Shown here: piece by piece, positions 24,495 through 32,487 of the stretch | Position numbering within the stretch: the stretch's first letter is position 1 | Layout of the letters: every line of letters starts with the position of its first letter | Assembly (NCBI RefSeq): GCF_010747415.1 | Contig: NZ_JAAGNZ010000001.1 | Location: forward strand, 2,790,001-2,854,000 | Origin: Spirosoma agri | Lineage (GTDB): Bacteria > Bacteroidota > Bacteroidia > Cytophagales > Spirosomataceae | Direction of reading: 5' to 3' | DNA length: 64,000 nt | Notes under the pieces: model-generated | Database searches by the model: none | Seen by the model: only the letters and a program-made list of their open reading frames with translations | Told to the model about the DNA's origin: nothing | Program-made: the position numbers and the translations under genes

Positions 24495-25757
24495 ATGCCA
24501 ACGACCTCTTTTGCCGATTACAGCTACAGCGCCATCGACCGCTTTTTGCGGTATGTTCAGATCGATACTCAATCCGATCCGCAGTCGTCGACCAATCCTA
24601 GTACCGAAAAACAGAAAAACCTAAGCCGCCTGCTCGTGCAGGAACTGCGCGCGATGGGCCTAGCCGACGTTGAGCTCGACGAGTGGGGCTACGTGTACGC
24701 TACCATTCCGGCCAACACCGACAAAACGACGGTTCCGACTATCTGTTTCTGCTCGCACGTCGATACGTCGCCCGATGTGACGGGGGCGGGGGTAAAGCCA
24801 ATCATTCATTACAACTGGAACGGTTCTGATATCCGTTTGCCGGACGATGTTACGCAGGTCATCCGGGTAGGGGATCATCCCGATCTCCGGCAACAGATCG
24901 GTAATGACATTATTACGGGTAGCGGAACTACGTTGCTCGGTGCTGATAACAAGGCTGGAGTTGCCGAAATTATGGATGCGGCCAACTACCTGCTCACCCA
25001 TCCTGATGTCAAACACGGTCGTATCCGGCTGCTGTTCACCCCCGACGAAGAAGTTGGCCGGGGCACCGAAAAGGTCGATATTCAGAAACTCGGTGCCGAT
25101 TTTGGCTATACCATTGACGGCGAAGCACTCGGTACGCTGGAAGATGAAACGTTTTCGGCCGATTCGGTCAGGATCACGATTCAGGGGGTAAGTACGCACC
25201 CTGGTTTTGCGAAAGGAAAGCTTGAAAATGCGCTGAAAATAGCGGCTGAGCTGCTGACGGCGCTACCCAAAGAACACCTGTCGCCCGAAACGACCGAAGG
25301 CAAGGAAGGCTTCGTCCATCCAACGCATTTAGACGGTAATCAGGATCAGGCCGTACTGGAATTTATTATCCGCGATTTTAACGAGGTTGGTTTGCAGGAG
25401 AAAGAAACGTATCTGCAAAACAAACTCAACGATATTCTGGCCCATTACCCCGGTTCGTCCGCGCAGATGGTGGTGAAGGAACAGTACCGCAACATGAAAG
25501 AAGTGCTCGATCAGCACCCCGCCGTCGTCGACAATGCGCTGGAGGCCATTCGACGGTCGGGTCTGTCGGCTGAACGGCGCAGTATTCGCGGGGGGACTGA
25601 TGGCTCGCGTCTGTCTTTTATGGGCTTACCCTGCCCGAATATCTTTGCCGGTGAACACGCGTTTCACTCCCGGCTGGAGTGGGTGTCGGTGCAGGATATG
25701 CAGAAAGCCGTTGAGGTTATTGTGAATGTAGCACAGGTTTGGGAGGAGCGAAGCTAG
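24495..25757 (+). CDS. pepT: Peptidase T (tripeptidase)
   Basis: Cytoplasmic zinc aminotripeptidase of family M20B. 420 residues. Metal and catalytic motifs: TICFCSHVDTSPD, GTTLLGADNKAGVAEIMDA, LLFTPDEEVGRGTEKVD, YTIDGEALGTLEDETF and GGTDGSRLSFMGLPCPNIFA with GEHAFHSRLEW. Length and motif order match PepT fully. Monocistronic by spacing. Confidence 0.96.
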   Translation: MPTTSFADYSYSAIDRFLRYVQIDTQSDPQSSTNPSTEKQKNLSRLLVQELRAMGLADVELDEWGYVYATIPANTDKTTVPTICFCSHVDTSPDVTGAGVKPIIHYNWNGSDIRLPDDVTQVIRVGDHPDLRQQIGNDIITGSGTTLLGADNKAGVAEIMDAANYLLTHPDVKHGRIRLLFTPDEEVGRGTEKVDIQKLGADFGYTIDGEALGTLEDETFSADSVRITIQGVSTHPGFAKGKLENALKIAAELLTALPKEHLSPETTEGKEGFVHPTHLDGNQDQAVLEFIIRDFNEVGLQEKETYLQNKLNDILAHYPGSSAQMVVKEQYRNMKEVLDQHPAVVDNALEAIRRSGLSAERRSIRGGTDGSRLSFMGLPCPNIFAGEHAFHSRLEWVSVQDMQKAVEVIVNVAQVWEERS

Positions 25758-25841
25758 GCTGCCCATTGGCTTACTACGCTGAACAATCGATCTGATGAGT
25801 AGGTTGAATCGGAAAGTAAAACTCAACTAAACTCAACGCAG

Positions 25842-26801
25842 ATGGAAAATCAGGCCGAACTCGATGCCCCGGTAGAAGCTGGGACGCATTCCCCCTACGA
25901 CGTTACTGCTGATGTCGCGGGTCTCAAAACCTTATTTGTCAACGTATTTTTTATCGGTGAACCTGGAGTCGGCAACCCGTGGGTTCTGGTCGATGCGGGT
26001 CTGCCGGGTTACGCGGGTCAGATCAAAAAGAAGGCAGAAGAGCTGTTTGGGCCTGGTGCTAAGCCAGACGCTATCGTCTTGACGCACGGCCATACGGATC
26101 ACGTCGGTTCGCTGGAAACGCTACTCAAGGATTGGGACGTACCCGTTTATGCGCACCCGTTAGAGTTACCCTACCTGCAAGGAAAATCGAGCTACCCACC
26201 ACCGGACCCGGCAATCGGTGGCGGAGCTATGTCGTACATATCCTGGATCTTCCCCATCGGTCCATCCGATTTTGGTGATAAAGTCAGACCGCTTCCGGAG
26301 AATGGTATGATCCCAGAGTTACCAGGTTGGCACGCCATTCACACGCCAGGACACGCGCCGGGCCATATTTCGCTCTTCCGCGATAAAGACCGTACGCTGC
26401 TCGCTGGCGACGCCTTCGTTACCACGGATCAAAATTCTGGTATTGCGGTGGCAACCCAGCGCGAAGAGTTTCACGGGCCACCAGCTTACTTTACCTGTGA
26501 TTGGGAAGCCGCCCGGAAGTCAGTACAAAAACTAAATGGATTAAATCCGAATGCAGCCGGAACGGGACATGGCGTATCGGTACACGGGCTGGATCTTAAA
26601 TTGGGCTTGAACCGGTTAGCGCATAATTTCGATGACCTGTCGATTCCGTCGGAGGGGCGCTACGTCAAACAGGCCGCCGTAACCGACGAGAATGGTGTGG
26701 TGAATATGCCTACTCCAACATCCTTCCACGTAGCCCGCGTGATGGGCATTAGTGCCGTGGCTGGTTTGCTACTCTATCTATTCTGGCCTAACAAGGACTA
26801 G
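25842..26801 (+). CDS. MBL-fold metallo-hydrolase with C-terminal membrane anchor
   Basis: Metallo-beta-lactamase-fold hydrolase of 319 residues. Metal-binding motifs: VLTHGHTDHVGSLETLL, HTPGHAPGHISLF and LLAGDAFVTTD. The region of residues 297-313 (MGISAVAGLLLYLFW) is a single C-terminal membrane helix, which places the enzyme in the cytoplasm on the inner membrane face if there is no signal peptide (none seen). The substrate is unknown; it looks closest to glyoxalase II-like general MBL enzymes. Confidence 0.88.
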   Translation: MENQAELDAPVEAGTHSPYDVTADVAGLKTLFVNVFFIGEPGVGNPWVLVDAGLPGYAGQIKKKAEELFGPGAKPDAIVLTHGHTDHVGSLETLLKDWDVPVYAHPLELPYLQGKSSYPPPDPAIGGGAMSYISWIFPIGPSDFGDKVRPLPENGMIPELPGWHAIHTPGHAPGHISLFRDKDRTLLAGDAFVTTDQNSGIAVATQREEFHGPPAYFTCDWEAARKSVQKLNGLNPNAAGTGHGVSVHGLDLKLGLNRLAHNFDDLSIPSEGRYVKQAAVTDENGVVNMPTPTSFHVARVMGISAVAGLLLYLFWPNKD

Positions 26802-26825
26802 AATAAATTTATAGTCTTAGTTTTG

Positions 26826-26896
26826 AAAACCGTTCACGCCAATTTTCGCCTGTAAAACCGATCCGGTTTTCGGCGGCAGTTGGCGTGAACGGTTTT
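26826..26896 (+). terminator. Nested 17-bp inverted repeat, likely terminator
   Basis: Outer arms 26826-26842 (AAAACCGTTCACGCCAA) and 26880-26896 are perfect complements. The 37-nt interior has its own hairpin, AAAACCG-ATC-CGGTTTT. The outer right arm ends in TTTT. It separates the MBL gene from the ribonuclease HI gene. Confidence 0.75.
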
Positions 26897-26945
26897 TGAC
26901 GGAAGTTCATCGCTGCTAGAGTAGATCAATAAGCAGGCTAGTGAT

Positions 26946-26953
26946 TACTTTTG
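26946..26953 (+). promoter_or_regulatory. Bacteroidota -7 box TACTTTTG before rnhA
   Basis: Exact TAnnTTTG match 18 bp before the ATG. The -33 TTTG element is not clear. Confidence 0.5.
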
Positions 26954-26971
26954 CGGAAAAGCTAGTAATCT

Positions 26972-27610
26972 ATGGCTCAGAAAAAGCCAAAATTTTATGT
27001 GGTCTGGCGTGGTCGCGAAACCGGCGTATTCGACTCGTGGGCCGACTGTCAGAAACAAACGGCCGGTTTTGACGGAGCGCTATTTAAAGCCTTTGACAGT
27101 AAGCCCGCTGCCGTAAAAGCTTATAAAGACAAGCCCCACGCGCACATCGGCCAGGGCAAAAAGCCAGTCTCGTCAGCGCTGAAAGTGCCCGGTCTGGTTG
27201 GTTCACCCGTGCAGGATAGTCTGGTCGTGGATGCCGCCTGGAACACCGCTACCGGCGATATGGAGTACCAGGGAATCTACCTGGCGACCAGGCAAAAGCT
27301 GTTTCTAAAGGGTCCTTACCGGGACGGAACCAACAACATTGGCGAATTTCTGGCCATTGTTCATGCCCTGGCGCTGCTTCATCAAAAGGGGAGTAACATT
27401 CCGATTTATTCCGATTCAAGAACCGCGATCAGCTGGGTCAAAAAGAAAAAAGCCAACACGAAGCTCGAAGAAACGGCCCATAACGCTGAATTGTTCGAAC
27501 TGCTCGACCGGGCCGAAACTTGGCTTACATCACACGTATACGCTAACCCGATTCTGAAGTGGGAAACGACGGTCTGGGGTGAAAATCCTGCTGACTTTGG
27601 TCGAAAGTAA
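26972..27610 (+). CDS. rnhA: Ribonuclease HI with N-terminal viroplasmin (hybrid-binding) domain
   Basis: Degrades RNA in RNA-DNA hybrids. 212 residues. The N-terminus (about 6-55) is the small hybrid-binding domain: KFYVVWRGRETGVFDSWADC and GFDGALFKAFDSKPAAVKAY. The catalytic RNase H domain (about 72-212) has VVDAAWNTATG (Asp), GTNNIGEFLAIVHAL (Glu), PIYSDSRTAISWVKKKKAN (Asp) and WGENPADFGRK (final Asp). This domain pairing is common in Bacteroidota. Confidence 0.94.
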   Translation: MAQKKPKFYVVWRGRETGVFDSWADCQKQTAGFDGALFKAFDSKPAAVKAYKDKPHAHIGQGKKPVSSALKVPGLVGSPVQDSLVVDAAWNTATGDMEYQGIYLATRQKLFLKGPYRDGTNNIGEFLAIVHALALLHQKGSNIPIYSDSRTAISWVKKKKANTKLEETAHNAELFELLDRAETWLTSHVYANPILKWETTVWGENPADFGRK

Positions 27611-27618
27611 ACCAAACC

Positions 27619-27754
27619 GCTCAGGCGGCCCTGCGGGATTTATGGGATTTCGTTGACCGACTATGATTTTGTTTTCGCTTCTTTGACGCGTTTCATTTAC
27701 ACAAAATCAAAATCAGTTCGATAAATTTCACAAATACAGCAGGGCCGCCTGAGC
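27619..27754. repeat. 136-bp imperfect inverted-repeat element (MITE-like)
   Basis: Perfect 16-bp ends at 27619-27634 (GCTCAGGCGGCCCTGC) and 27739-27754. Similarity between the arms continues inward with mismatches for about 55 bp each side, through GATTTATG/GTATTTGTG-like and TGATTTTG stretches. There is no coding sequence. It fills almost the whole gap between rnhA and trmN6, ending 23 bp before the trmN6 ATG. It may be a non-autonomous mobile element or a long RNA stem in the leader. Confidence 0.6.
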
Positions 27755-27777
27755 TGTTCAGACAAAAATACCGGTTC

Positions 27778-28506
27778 ATGTTTTCGTTCAAGCAATTCAC
27801 TATTCGTCAGGATCGTGCGGCTATGAAGGTCTGTACGGACGCGTGTGTGTTGGGTGCCTATGCCGACGTAGCTAATGCCGGTTTTACTGCGACAACGGAG
27901 CCGGGAATGCGTATCCTCGATATTGGTACGGGAACGGGACTACTAGCTTTGATGGCCGTCCAGCGCAATCCGCACGCGTTGGTCGATGCGGTCGAAGTTG
28001 ACGATGCCGCGTTTGAGCAAGCGGTTGACAATGTAGCAGCCAGCCCATTTGCCGCGCGTATCCGGGTTGTGCACCAGCGAATACAGGATTTTACCAGTAC
28101 CGGGGTGCTGTATGATCGGATTTTAACGAATCCGCCTTTCTATACCAACCACCTTCGCTCACCCGATTCGGCATTGAACCGAGCACTGCATACGGATGAC
28201 CTGCCCTTTTTGGAATTGGTCGAGGCTGTAAACCGATTGCTGAAACCCGAAGGACAATGGTGGGTGTTGTTGCCGCCCCCCGAAACCGGCAAATTAACCG
28301 AACTAGCCGGAAAAGCAGGCCTTCGCCCGTTCCACCAGCTGGCGCTCAGACACCACGCTCACAAGCCCGTATTTCGGCTGATAACCGGTTTTTCATTCAA
28401 ATCCACTAGTCTGGTGAACGAGACGCTGGACATTCACGATGCGGATGGACGAGCGTACACGGCTGCATTCCGAAGCCTTCTCCGCGATTTTTACCTAATA
28501 TTCTAA
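27778..28506 (+). CDS. trmN6: tRNA1(Val) (adenine37-N6)-methyltransferase TrmN6 (YfiC)
   Basis: SAM-dependent methyltransferase making m6A37 in tRNA-Val. 242 residues: KQFTIRQDRAAMKVCTDACV (YfiC-type N-terminus), the SAM loop ILDIGTGTGLLALMAVQR, the acidic VDAVEVDDAAFEQA, and the N6-adenine motif ILTNPPFYTNH (NPPF/Y). The leader is mostly the inverted-repeat element. Confidence 0.93.
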   Translation: MFSFKQFTIRQDRAAMKVCTDACVLGAYADVANAGFTATTEPGMRILDIGTGTGLLALMAVQRNPHALVDAVEVDDAAFEQAVDNVAASPFAARIRVVHQRIQDFTSTGVLYDRILTNPPFYTNHLRSPDSALNRALHTDDLPFLELVEAVNRLLKPEGQWWVLLPPPETGKLTELAGKAGLRPFHQLALRHHAHKPVFRLITGFSFKSTSLVNETLDIHDADGRAYTAAFRSLLRDFYLIF

Positions 28507-28590
28507 ATACCTTTGTGAACTTCATGACGGATTGGCGCACTTTGCGGTCAAACTTACGTTCATGAGTAAAGAACAAACGGTTCGAATTAA

Positions 28591-29583
28591 ATGACTGAAT
28601 TGCTTCAATTGACCGTTCTGATTCCGCTCTATAACGAAGACGAGTCGTTGCCCGAACTACACGACTGGATTGTGCGGGTCGTAACGGAACACCACTACAC
28701 CTACGAAATACTGTTCGTTGACGACGGCAGCACCGACGAGTCGTGGGCGGTCGTTGAACGACTGGCCAGTGTCAATCCGAACGTCCGGGGGGTTCGGTTC
28801 AATCGGAATTACGGCAAAACAGCCGCCTTGCAAACGGGGTTTCAGGCCGCTCGTGGCCAAATCGTCATTACGATGGACGCCGATTTACAGGACAGTCCCG
28901 ACGAAATTCCGGAACTGTACCGGATGATCGTTGAGGAGAAATACGACCTGGTGTCGGGCTGGAAACAGAAACGGTTCGATCCGATCACCAAGACATTACC
29001 GACGAAATTGTTCAACTCGGTTTCCCGCTGGATTTCGGGGGTGCAGCTCCACGACTTCAATTGTGGGCTGAAAGCGTATAAGCAAAAAGTGGTGAAGACA
29101 ATCGCGCCAACGTTGTATGGCGACATGCACCGCAACCTGCCGATCGTAGCAAACTGGAACGGGTATAGCCGAATCGGGGAGAAAGTCGTACAGCACCAAG
29201 CCCGTAAATACGGGACGACCAAGTTTGGGCTCGAACGCTTTGTCAACGGCTTTCTGGATGTGCTCGTTATCGCCTTCGTGCACCGGTTCAGCAAACGACC
29301 CATGCATTTTTTCGGCACATTCGGGACGCTCTCCTTCTTCGTCGGAACGGTGCTGGCCCTGTGGCTGATTGTCGAAAAACTCATCAACATTGCGCAGGGG
29401 GTAAAATTCAGGAACGCTACCGATAATCCGCTGTTTTATTTCGGTCTGGTCGCCATCATTCTCGGTGTTCAACTCTTCCTGGCGGGTTTTCTGGGCGAGA
29501 TGCTGGTTCGTCAATCGCTCAACAGATCGGGTGACCATCAGGTGGCTGAGCGGGTAGGCTTCGTTGATCGTGTATCCGTTTAA
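28591..29583 (+). CDS. GT2 glycosyltransferase, dolichyl-phosphate-mannose synthase / GtrB type
   Basis: Transfers a sugar from a nucleotide donor to a polyprenyl phosphate at the inner membrane. 330 residues. GT-A domain (about 5-225): LTVLIPLYNEDESLPEL, EILFVDDGSTDESW, ITMDADLQDSPDEIPELY (donor and metal Asp). Two C-terminal helices (about 250-275 and 292-315: FGLVAIILGVQLFLAGFLGE) are typical of the GtrB/ArnC branch. The sugar is not known. Confidence 0.92.
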   Translation: MTELLQLTVLIPLYNEDESLPELHDWIVRVVTEHHYTYEILFVDDGSTDESWAVVERLASVNPNVRGVRFNRNYGKTAALQTGFQAARGQIVITMDADLQDSPDEIPELYRMIVEEKYDLVSGWKQKRFDPITKTLPTKLFNSVSRWISGVQLHDFNCGLKAYKQKVVKTIAPTLYGDMHRNLPIVANWNGYSRIGEKVVQHQARKYGTTKFGLERFVNGFLDVLVIAFVHRFSKRPMHFFGTFGTLSFFVGTVLALWLIVEKLINIAQGVKFRNATDNPLFYFGLVAIILGVQLFLAGFLGEMLVRQSLNRSGDHQVAERVGFVDRVSV

Positions 29584-29615
29584 AAGGAAAACCAGAGTCA
29601 TTCATTTTCTCTGCG

Positions 29616-29623
29616 TATTTTTG
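29616..29623 (+). promoter_or_regulatory. Bacteroidota -7 box TATTTTTG before ppa
   Basis: Exact TAnnTTTG match in the gap after the GT2 gene. If used, the pyrophosphatase mRNA has a long leader of about 150 nt. Confidence 0.4.
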
Positions 29624-29784
29624 TCATAACGAGGTACATTCCGCTCCATTTTGTCACGCTGGCTGGCGATAAACGACACGAAATGGGCGGATTATTTGTT
29701 TTAGTAACTCAACAAACATTGATTATTCCAGTTTTTTCTTTAAATCGTATGCAAGCATTTTCCGAGCCGACACAAGTAGACACT

Positions 29785-30396
29785 ATGGCAAAAACTCCTT
29801 CCAAAGCTCACCCCTGGCACGGTATCTCACCGGGCGATAAAGCCCCCCACATTATCACTGCCTTTATCGAAATCGTACCGACCGATACGGTTAAATACGA
29901 AATCGACAAAGAGACCGGTTACCTGAAAATCGACCGCCCGCAGCAGTACTCCAATATTATTCCGGCTCTGTACGGATTTGTTCCCCGGACGTTCTGTGGT
30001 GATGGCATCGCCAAGTTAGCGTCTGAGCGGTCGGGCCGTGTCATTGAACTGGGCGATGGTGACCCGCTGGATATCTGCGTGCTGACCGAGCGCGAGATTA
30101 CCCACGGCGACATTCTGTTGCAGGCGATCCCCATTGGTGGATTCCGGTTGATCGATAAGGGCGAAGCGGATGACAAAATTATTGCCGTACTGAAAGGTGA
30201 TTCTATGTACGGCCAGTACAACGATCTTAGCGAACTGCCGATTGCTGTCGTTAAGCGGTTACAACACTACTTCTTAACCTACAAAAATTTGCCGGACGAG
30301 CCTGCCGTTATGGAACTGGCCAGCGTCTACGGTCGTGAAGAGGCACTGGAAGTGATCCAGACGTCTATGGAAGATTACGCAAATATGCCTGCCTAA
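29785..30396 (+). CDS. ppa: Inorganic pyrophosphatase (family I)
   Basis: Cytoplasmic hydrolysis of pyrophosphate to phosphate. 203 residues from ATG 29785 (MAKTPSKAHPWHGISPGDKA), which matches family length; in-frame ATGs at 29749 and 29683 would add 12 or 34 residues of unlike sequence. Active-site signs: KYEIDKETGYLKIDRPQQYS, PALYGFVPRTFCGDGIA, the signature DGDPLDICVL and DKGEADDKIIAVLKGD. A strong intrinsic terminator follows. Confidence 0.95.
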   Translation: MAKTPSKAHPWHGISPGDKAPHIITAFIEIVPTDTVKYEIDKETGYLKIDRPQQYSNIIPALYGFVPRTFCGDGIAKLASERSGRVIELGDGDPLDICVLTEREITHGDILLQAIPIGGFRLIDKGEADDKIIAVLKGDSMYGQYNDLSELPIAVVKRLQHYFLTYKNLPDEPAVMELASVYGREEALEVIQTSMEDYANMPA

Positions 30397-30412
30397 AAGC
30401 AGGTGATCGGGT

Positions 30413-30486
30413 AAAACGGCAACTGGGTAATTGGGGTAACTGGGCTCGTACCAACCACCCTGATTACCCAGTTGCCGTTTTTTTTT
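30413..30486 (+). terminator. Intrinsic terminator after ppa
   Basis: AAAACGGCAACTGGGTAA (from 30413) pairs with TTACCCAGTTGCCGTTTT (to about 30481), followed by a run of nine T. The loop holds about 32 nt. Confidence 0.9.
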
Positions 30487-30577
30487 GACCAGCGGCTTCT
30501 CTCATTTGCCCCACCGACCATTTATCCGTCGGATTGCGCACTCAACATTTTTCTGCAACAAAGGCAACAATGGCGCG

Positions 30578-30585
30578 TAAATTTG
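30578..30585 (+). promoter_or_regulatory. Bacteroidota -7 box TAAATTTG before sppA
   Basis: Exact TAnnTTTG match 40 bp before the sppA ATG. Confidence 0.5.
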
Positions 30586-30624
30586 TTTAGTATGTGTAGC
30601 AACACACAACCCAATCATTAATTC

Positions 30625-32397
30625 ATGCGACAGTTTCTTAAGTATGTTTTGGCCACTATTGTTGGCCTATTACTGTTTTCGTTCGTCGGCTTTCTGCTGT
30701 TGATCGGGCTAAGCGCGGCCTTGTCGTCATCGGCTGATCAGAAAGTTGAGGTGAAGGAAAATTCAGTGCTTAAAATAGATCTAGACAAACCCATTGAAGA
30801 GCGTAGTGCCGATAATCCATTCAACGGCTTTGGGCCGTTCAGTTCATCGGGTGACGCCATTGGTCTGATTGAGCTGAAGCAGACGCTGAAAGAAGCGAAA
30901 GAAGATGATAATATAAAGGGAATTTATCTGCAAACAGAGAACCCAAGCGCAGGCTGGGCGTCTGTCGAGGAAATTCGTAATGCGCTGATCGACTTCAAAC
31001 AATCGAAGAAATTCGTGTACGCCTACGCTGAAACGATGAGTGAAAAAGGCTACTACATCGCGTCGATAGCCGATAAAATTTACCTGAATCCCGCTGGTGA
31101 TCTGGAATGGAATGGTCTGGATGCCGAACTGTCTTTTTACAAAGGAACGCTCGACAAATTGGGTATCAAGCCCGAAATTTTCCGGGTAGGGGAGTTCAAG
31201 AGTGCGGTTGAGCCCTTCATTCGAGAAGACATGAGCGAGCCCAACAAACGGCAGGTTACGTCCTTCATCAACTCGATCAATGACCACATGCTCGTTCGGG
31301 TGGCGCAGAGCCGGGGTTTGCGCGTAGACTCGCTGAAACGCTACGCCGATAAACTGGTGATTCAGAAACCCGCCGATGCGCTCCGCACGAAACTCGTTAC
31401 CAATGTCGGGTATCAGGACGAGCTGGAAAGCGTGATTCGTAAACAGTTGGGTGTCGAGGAGAAAAAGAAAATCAACTATGTATCGCTGGGTAAGTACGAG
31501 CGTAGCGAATCGACCGACACAAACACCGAAGGAACCGGTAGCAACCGGATCGCCGTAATTGTGGCATCGGGCGATATTCATACGGGCAAGGGTGAAACGA
31601 ACAGCATCGGTTCGGAAACTATCGTCGAGGAGATTCGCAAAGCGCGTCTGGACGATAAGGTTAAAGCGATTGTCCTGCGCGTGAACTCGGGTGGTGGTAG
31701 TGCGCTGGCGTCGGATGTGATGTATCGGGAGGTGCAACTGGCCCGCAAGGCAAAACCTGTCATCGGCTCTATGTCTGATTACGCAGCTTCGGGTGGCTAT
31801 TACATGCTTATGGGCTGCAATAAGATCGTAGCGCAACCGAATACCATCACGGGTTCTATCGGCGTCTTCTCACTGCTGTTCAACACCGAGACGTTCTTCA
31901 AGGACAAACTTGGCGTTACCTACGACCGCGTTAAATCGAACGAAAACGCGGACTTTCCAGCAGTTACGCACGAAATGACCCCGTTCCAGAAGCAAACGCT
32001 TCAACGGGCAACCGAGCGGATCTACGCCGACTTCACCAGCAAGGCCGCTGCCGGCAGAAAACTGCCCGTCGATAGCCTGCGGGCGATTGCTGGTGGGCGC
32101 GTCTGGACGGGAACGCAGGGTAAAGCCATCGGTCTGGTCGATCAGCTGGGCGGTCTGGAAGAGGCCATCAAACTGGCCGCTCAATCCGCTAAATTGAAAG
32201 ACGGCGACTATAAACTAAAGTACCAGCCTCGTAAGAAGCCATTTTTCGAACAAGTGATGAGTTCGTTCGGTGGCGACGAAGAGACGAAAATTCAGGCGCA
32301 GCTCGGTGAACTGGCTCCCTACGTGAAGTACCTGAAAAAACTAAAAACAATGGAAGGTGTCCAGATGCGGCTGCCTTTCGAGATGACAATTCATTAA
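30625..32397 (+). CDS. sppA: Signal peptide peptidase SppA, 67K type
   Basis: Membrane-bound serine protease (S49) that digests cleaved signal peptides. 590 residues in the duplicated long form. N-terminal helix (about 7-31, ATIVGLLLFSFVGFLLLIGL). First half: VGEFKSAVEPFIREDMSEPN with the catalytic Lys. Second half: AIVLRVNSGGGSALASDVMY, SMSDYAASGGYYMLMGCNKI and the nucleophile Ser in TITGSIGVFSLLF. Own promoter and terminator make it monocistronic. Confidence 0.95.
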   Translation: MRQFLKYVLATIVGLLLFSFVGFLLLIGLSAALSSSADQKVEVKENSVLKIDLDKPIEERSADNPFNGFGPFSSSGDAIGLIELKQTLKEAKEDDNIKGIYLQTENPSAGWASVEEIRNALIDFKQSKKFVYAYAETMSEKGYYIASIADKIYLNPAGDLEWNGLDAELSFYKGTLDKLGIKPEIFRVGEFKSAVEPFIREDMSEPNKRQVTSFINSINDHMLVRVAQSRGLRVDSLKRYADKLVIQKPADALRTKLVTNVGYQDELESVIRKQLGVEEKKKINYVSLGKYERSESTDTNTEGTGSNRIAVIVASGDIHTGKGETNSIGSETIVEEIRKARLDDKVKAIVLRVNSGGGSALASDVMYREVQLARKAKPVIGSMSDYAASGGYYMLMGCNKIVAQPNTITGSIGVFSLLFNTETFFKDKLGVTYDRVKSNENADFPAVTHEMTPFQKQTLQRATERIYADFTSKAAAGRKLPVDSLRAIAGGRVWTGTQGKAIGLVDQLGGLEEAIKLAAQSAKLKDGDYKLKYQPRKKPFFEQVMSSFGGDEETKIQAQLGELAPYVKYLKKLKTMEGVQMRLPFEMTIH

Positions 32398-32420
32398 GTC
32401 GGTTTGGTTTGCACCCCGTC

Positions 32421-32461
32421 AGACCGGTGAGGTTTTCAATAACCTTACCGGTCTTTTTTTT
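32421..32461 (+). terminator. Intrinsic terminator after sppA
   Basis: AGACCGGTGAGGTT and AACCTTACCGGTCT form a 14-bp stem (one mismatch) with a 6-nt loop, followed by eight T. Confidence 0.92.
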
Positions 32462-32487
32462 ACCTTGCATGAAGCAACGCCGTTTTA

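Noticed and set aside
30844-31836. 330-codon open frame on the minus strand inside sppA
   Set aside because: Antisense shadow of a clear SppA gene; the translation has no domain pattern and the sense frame carries all catalytic motifs.
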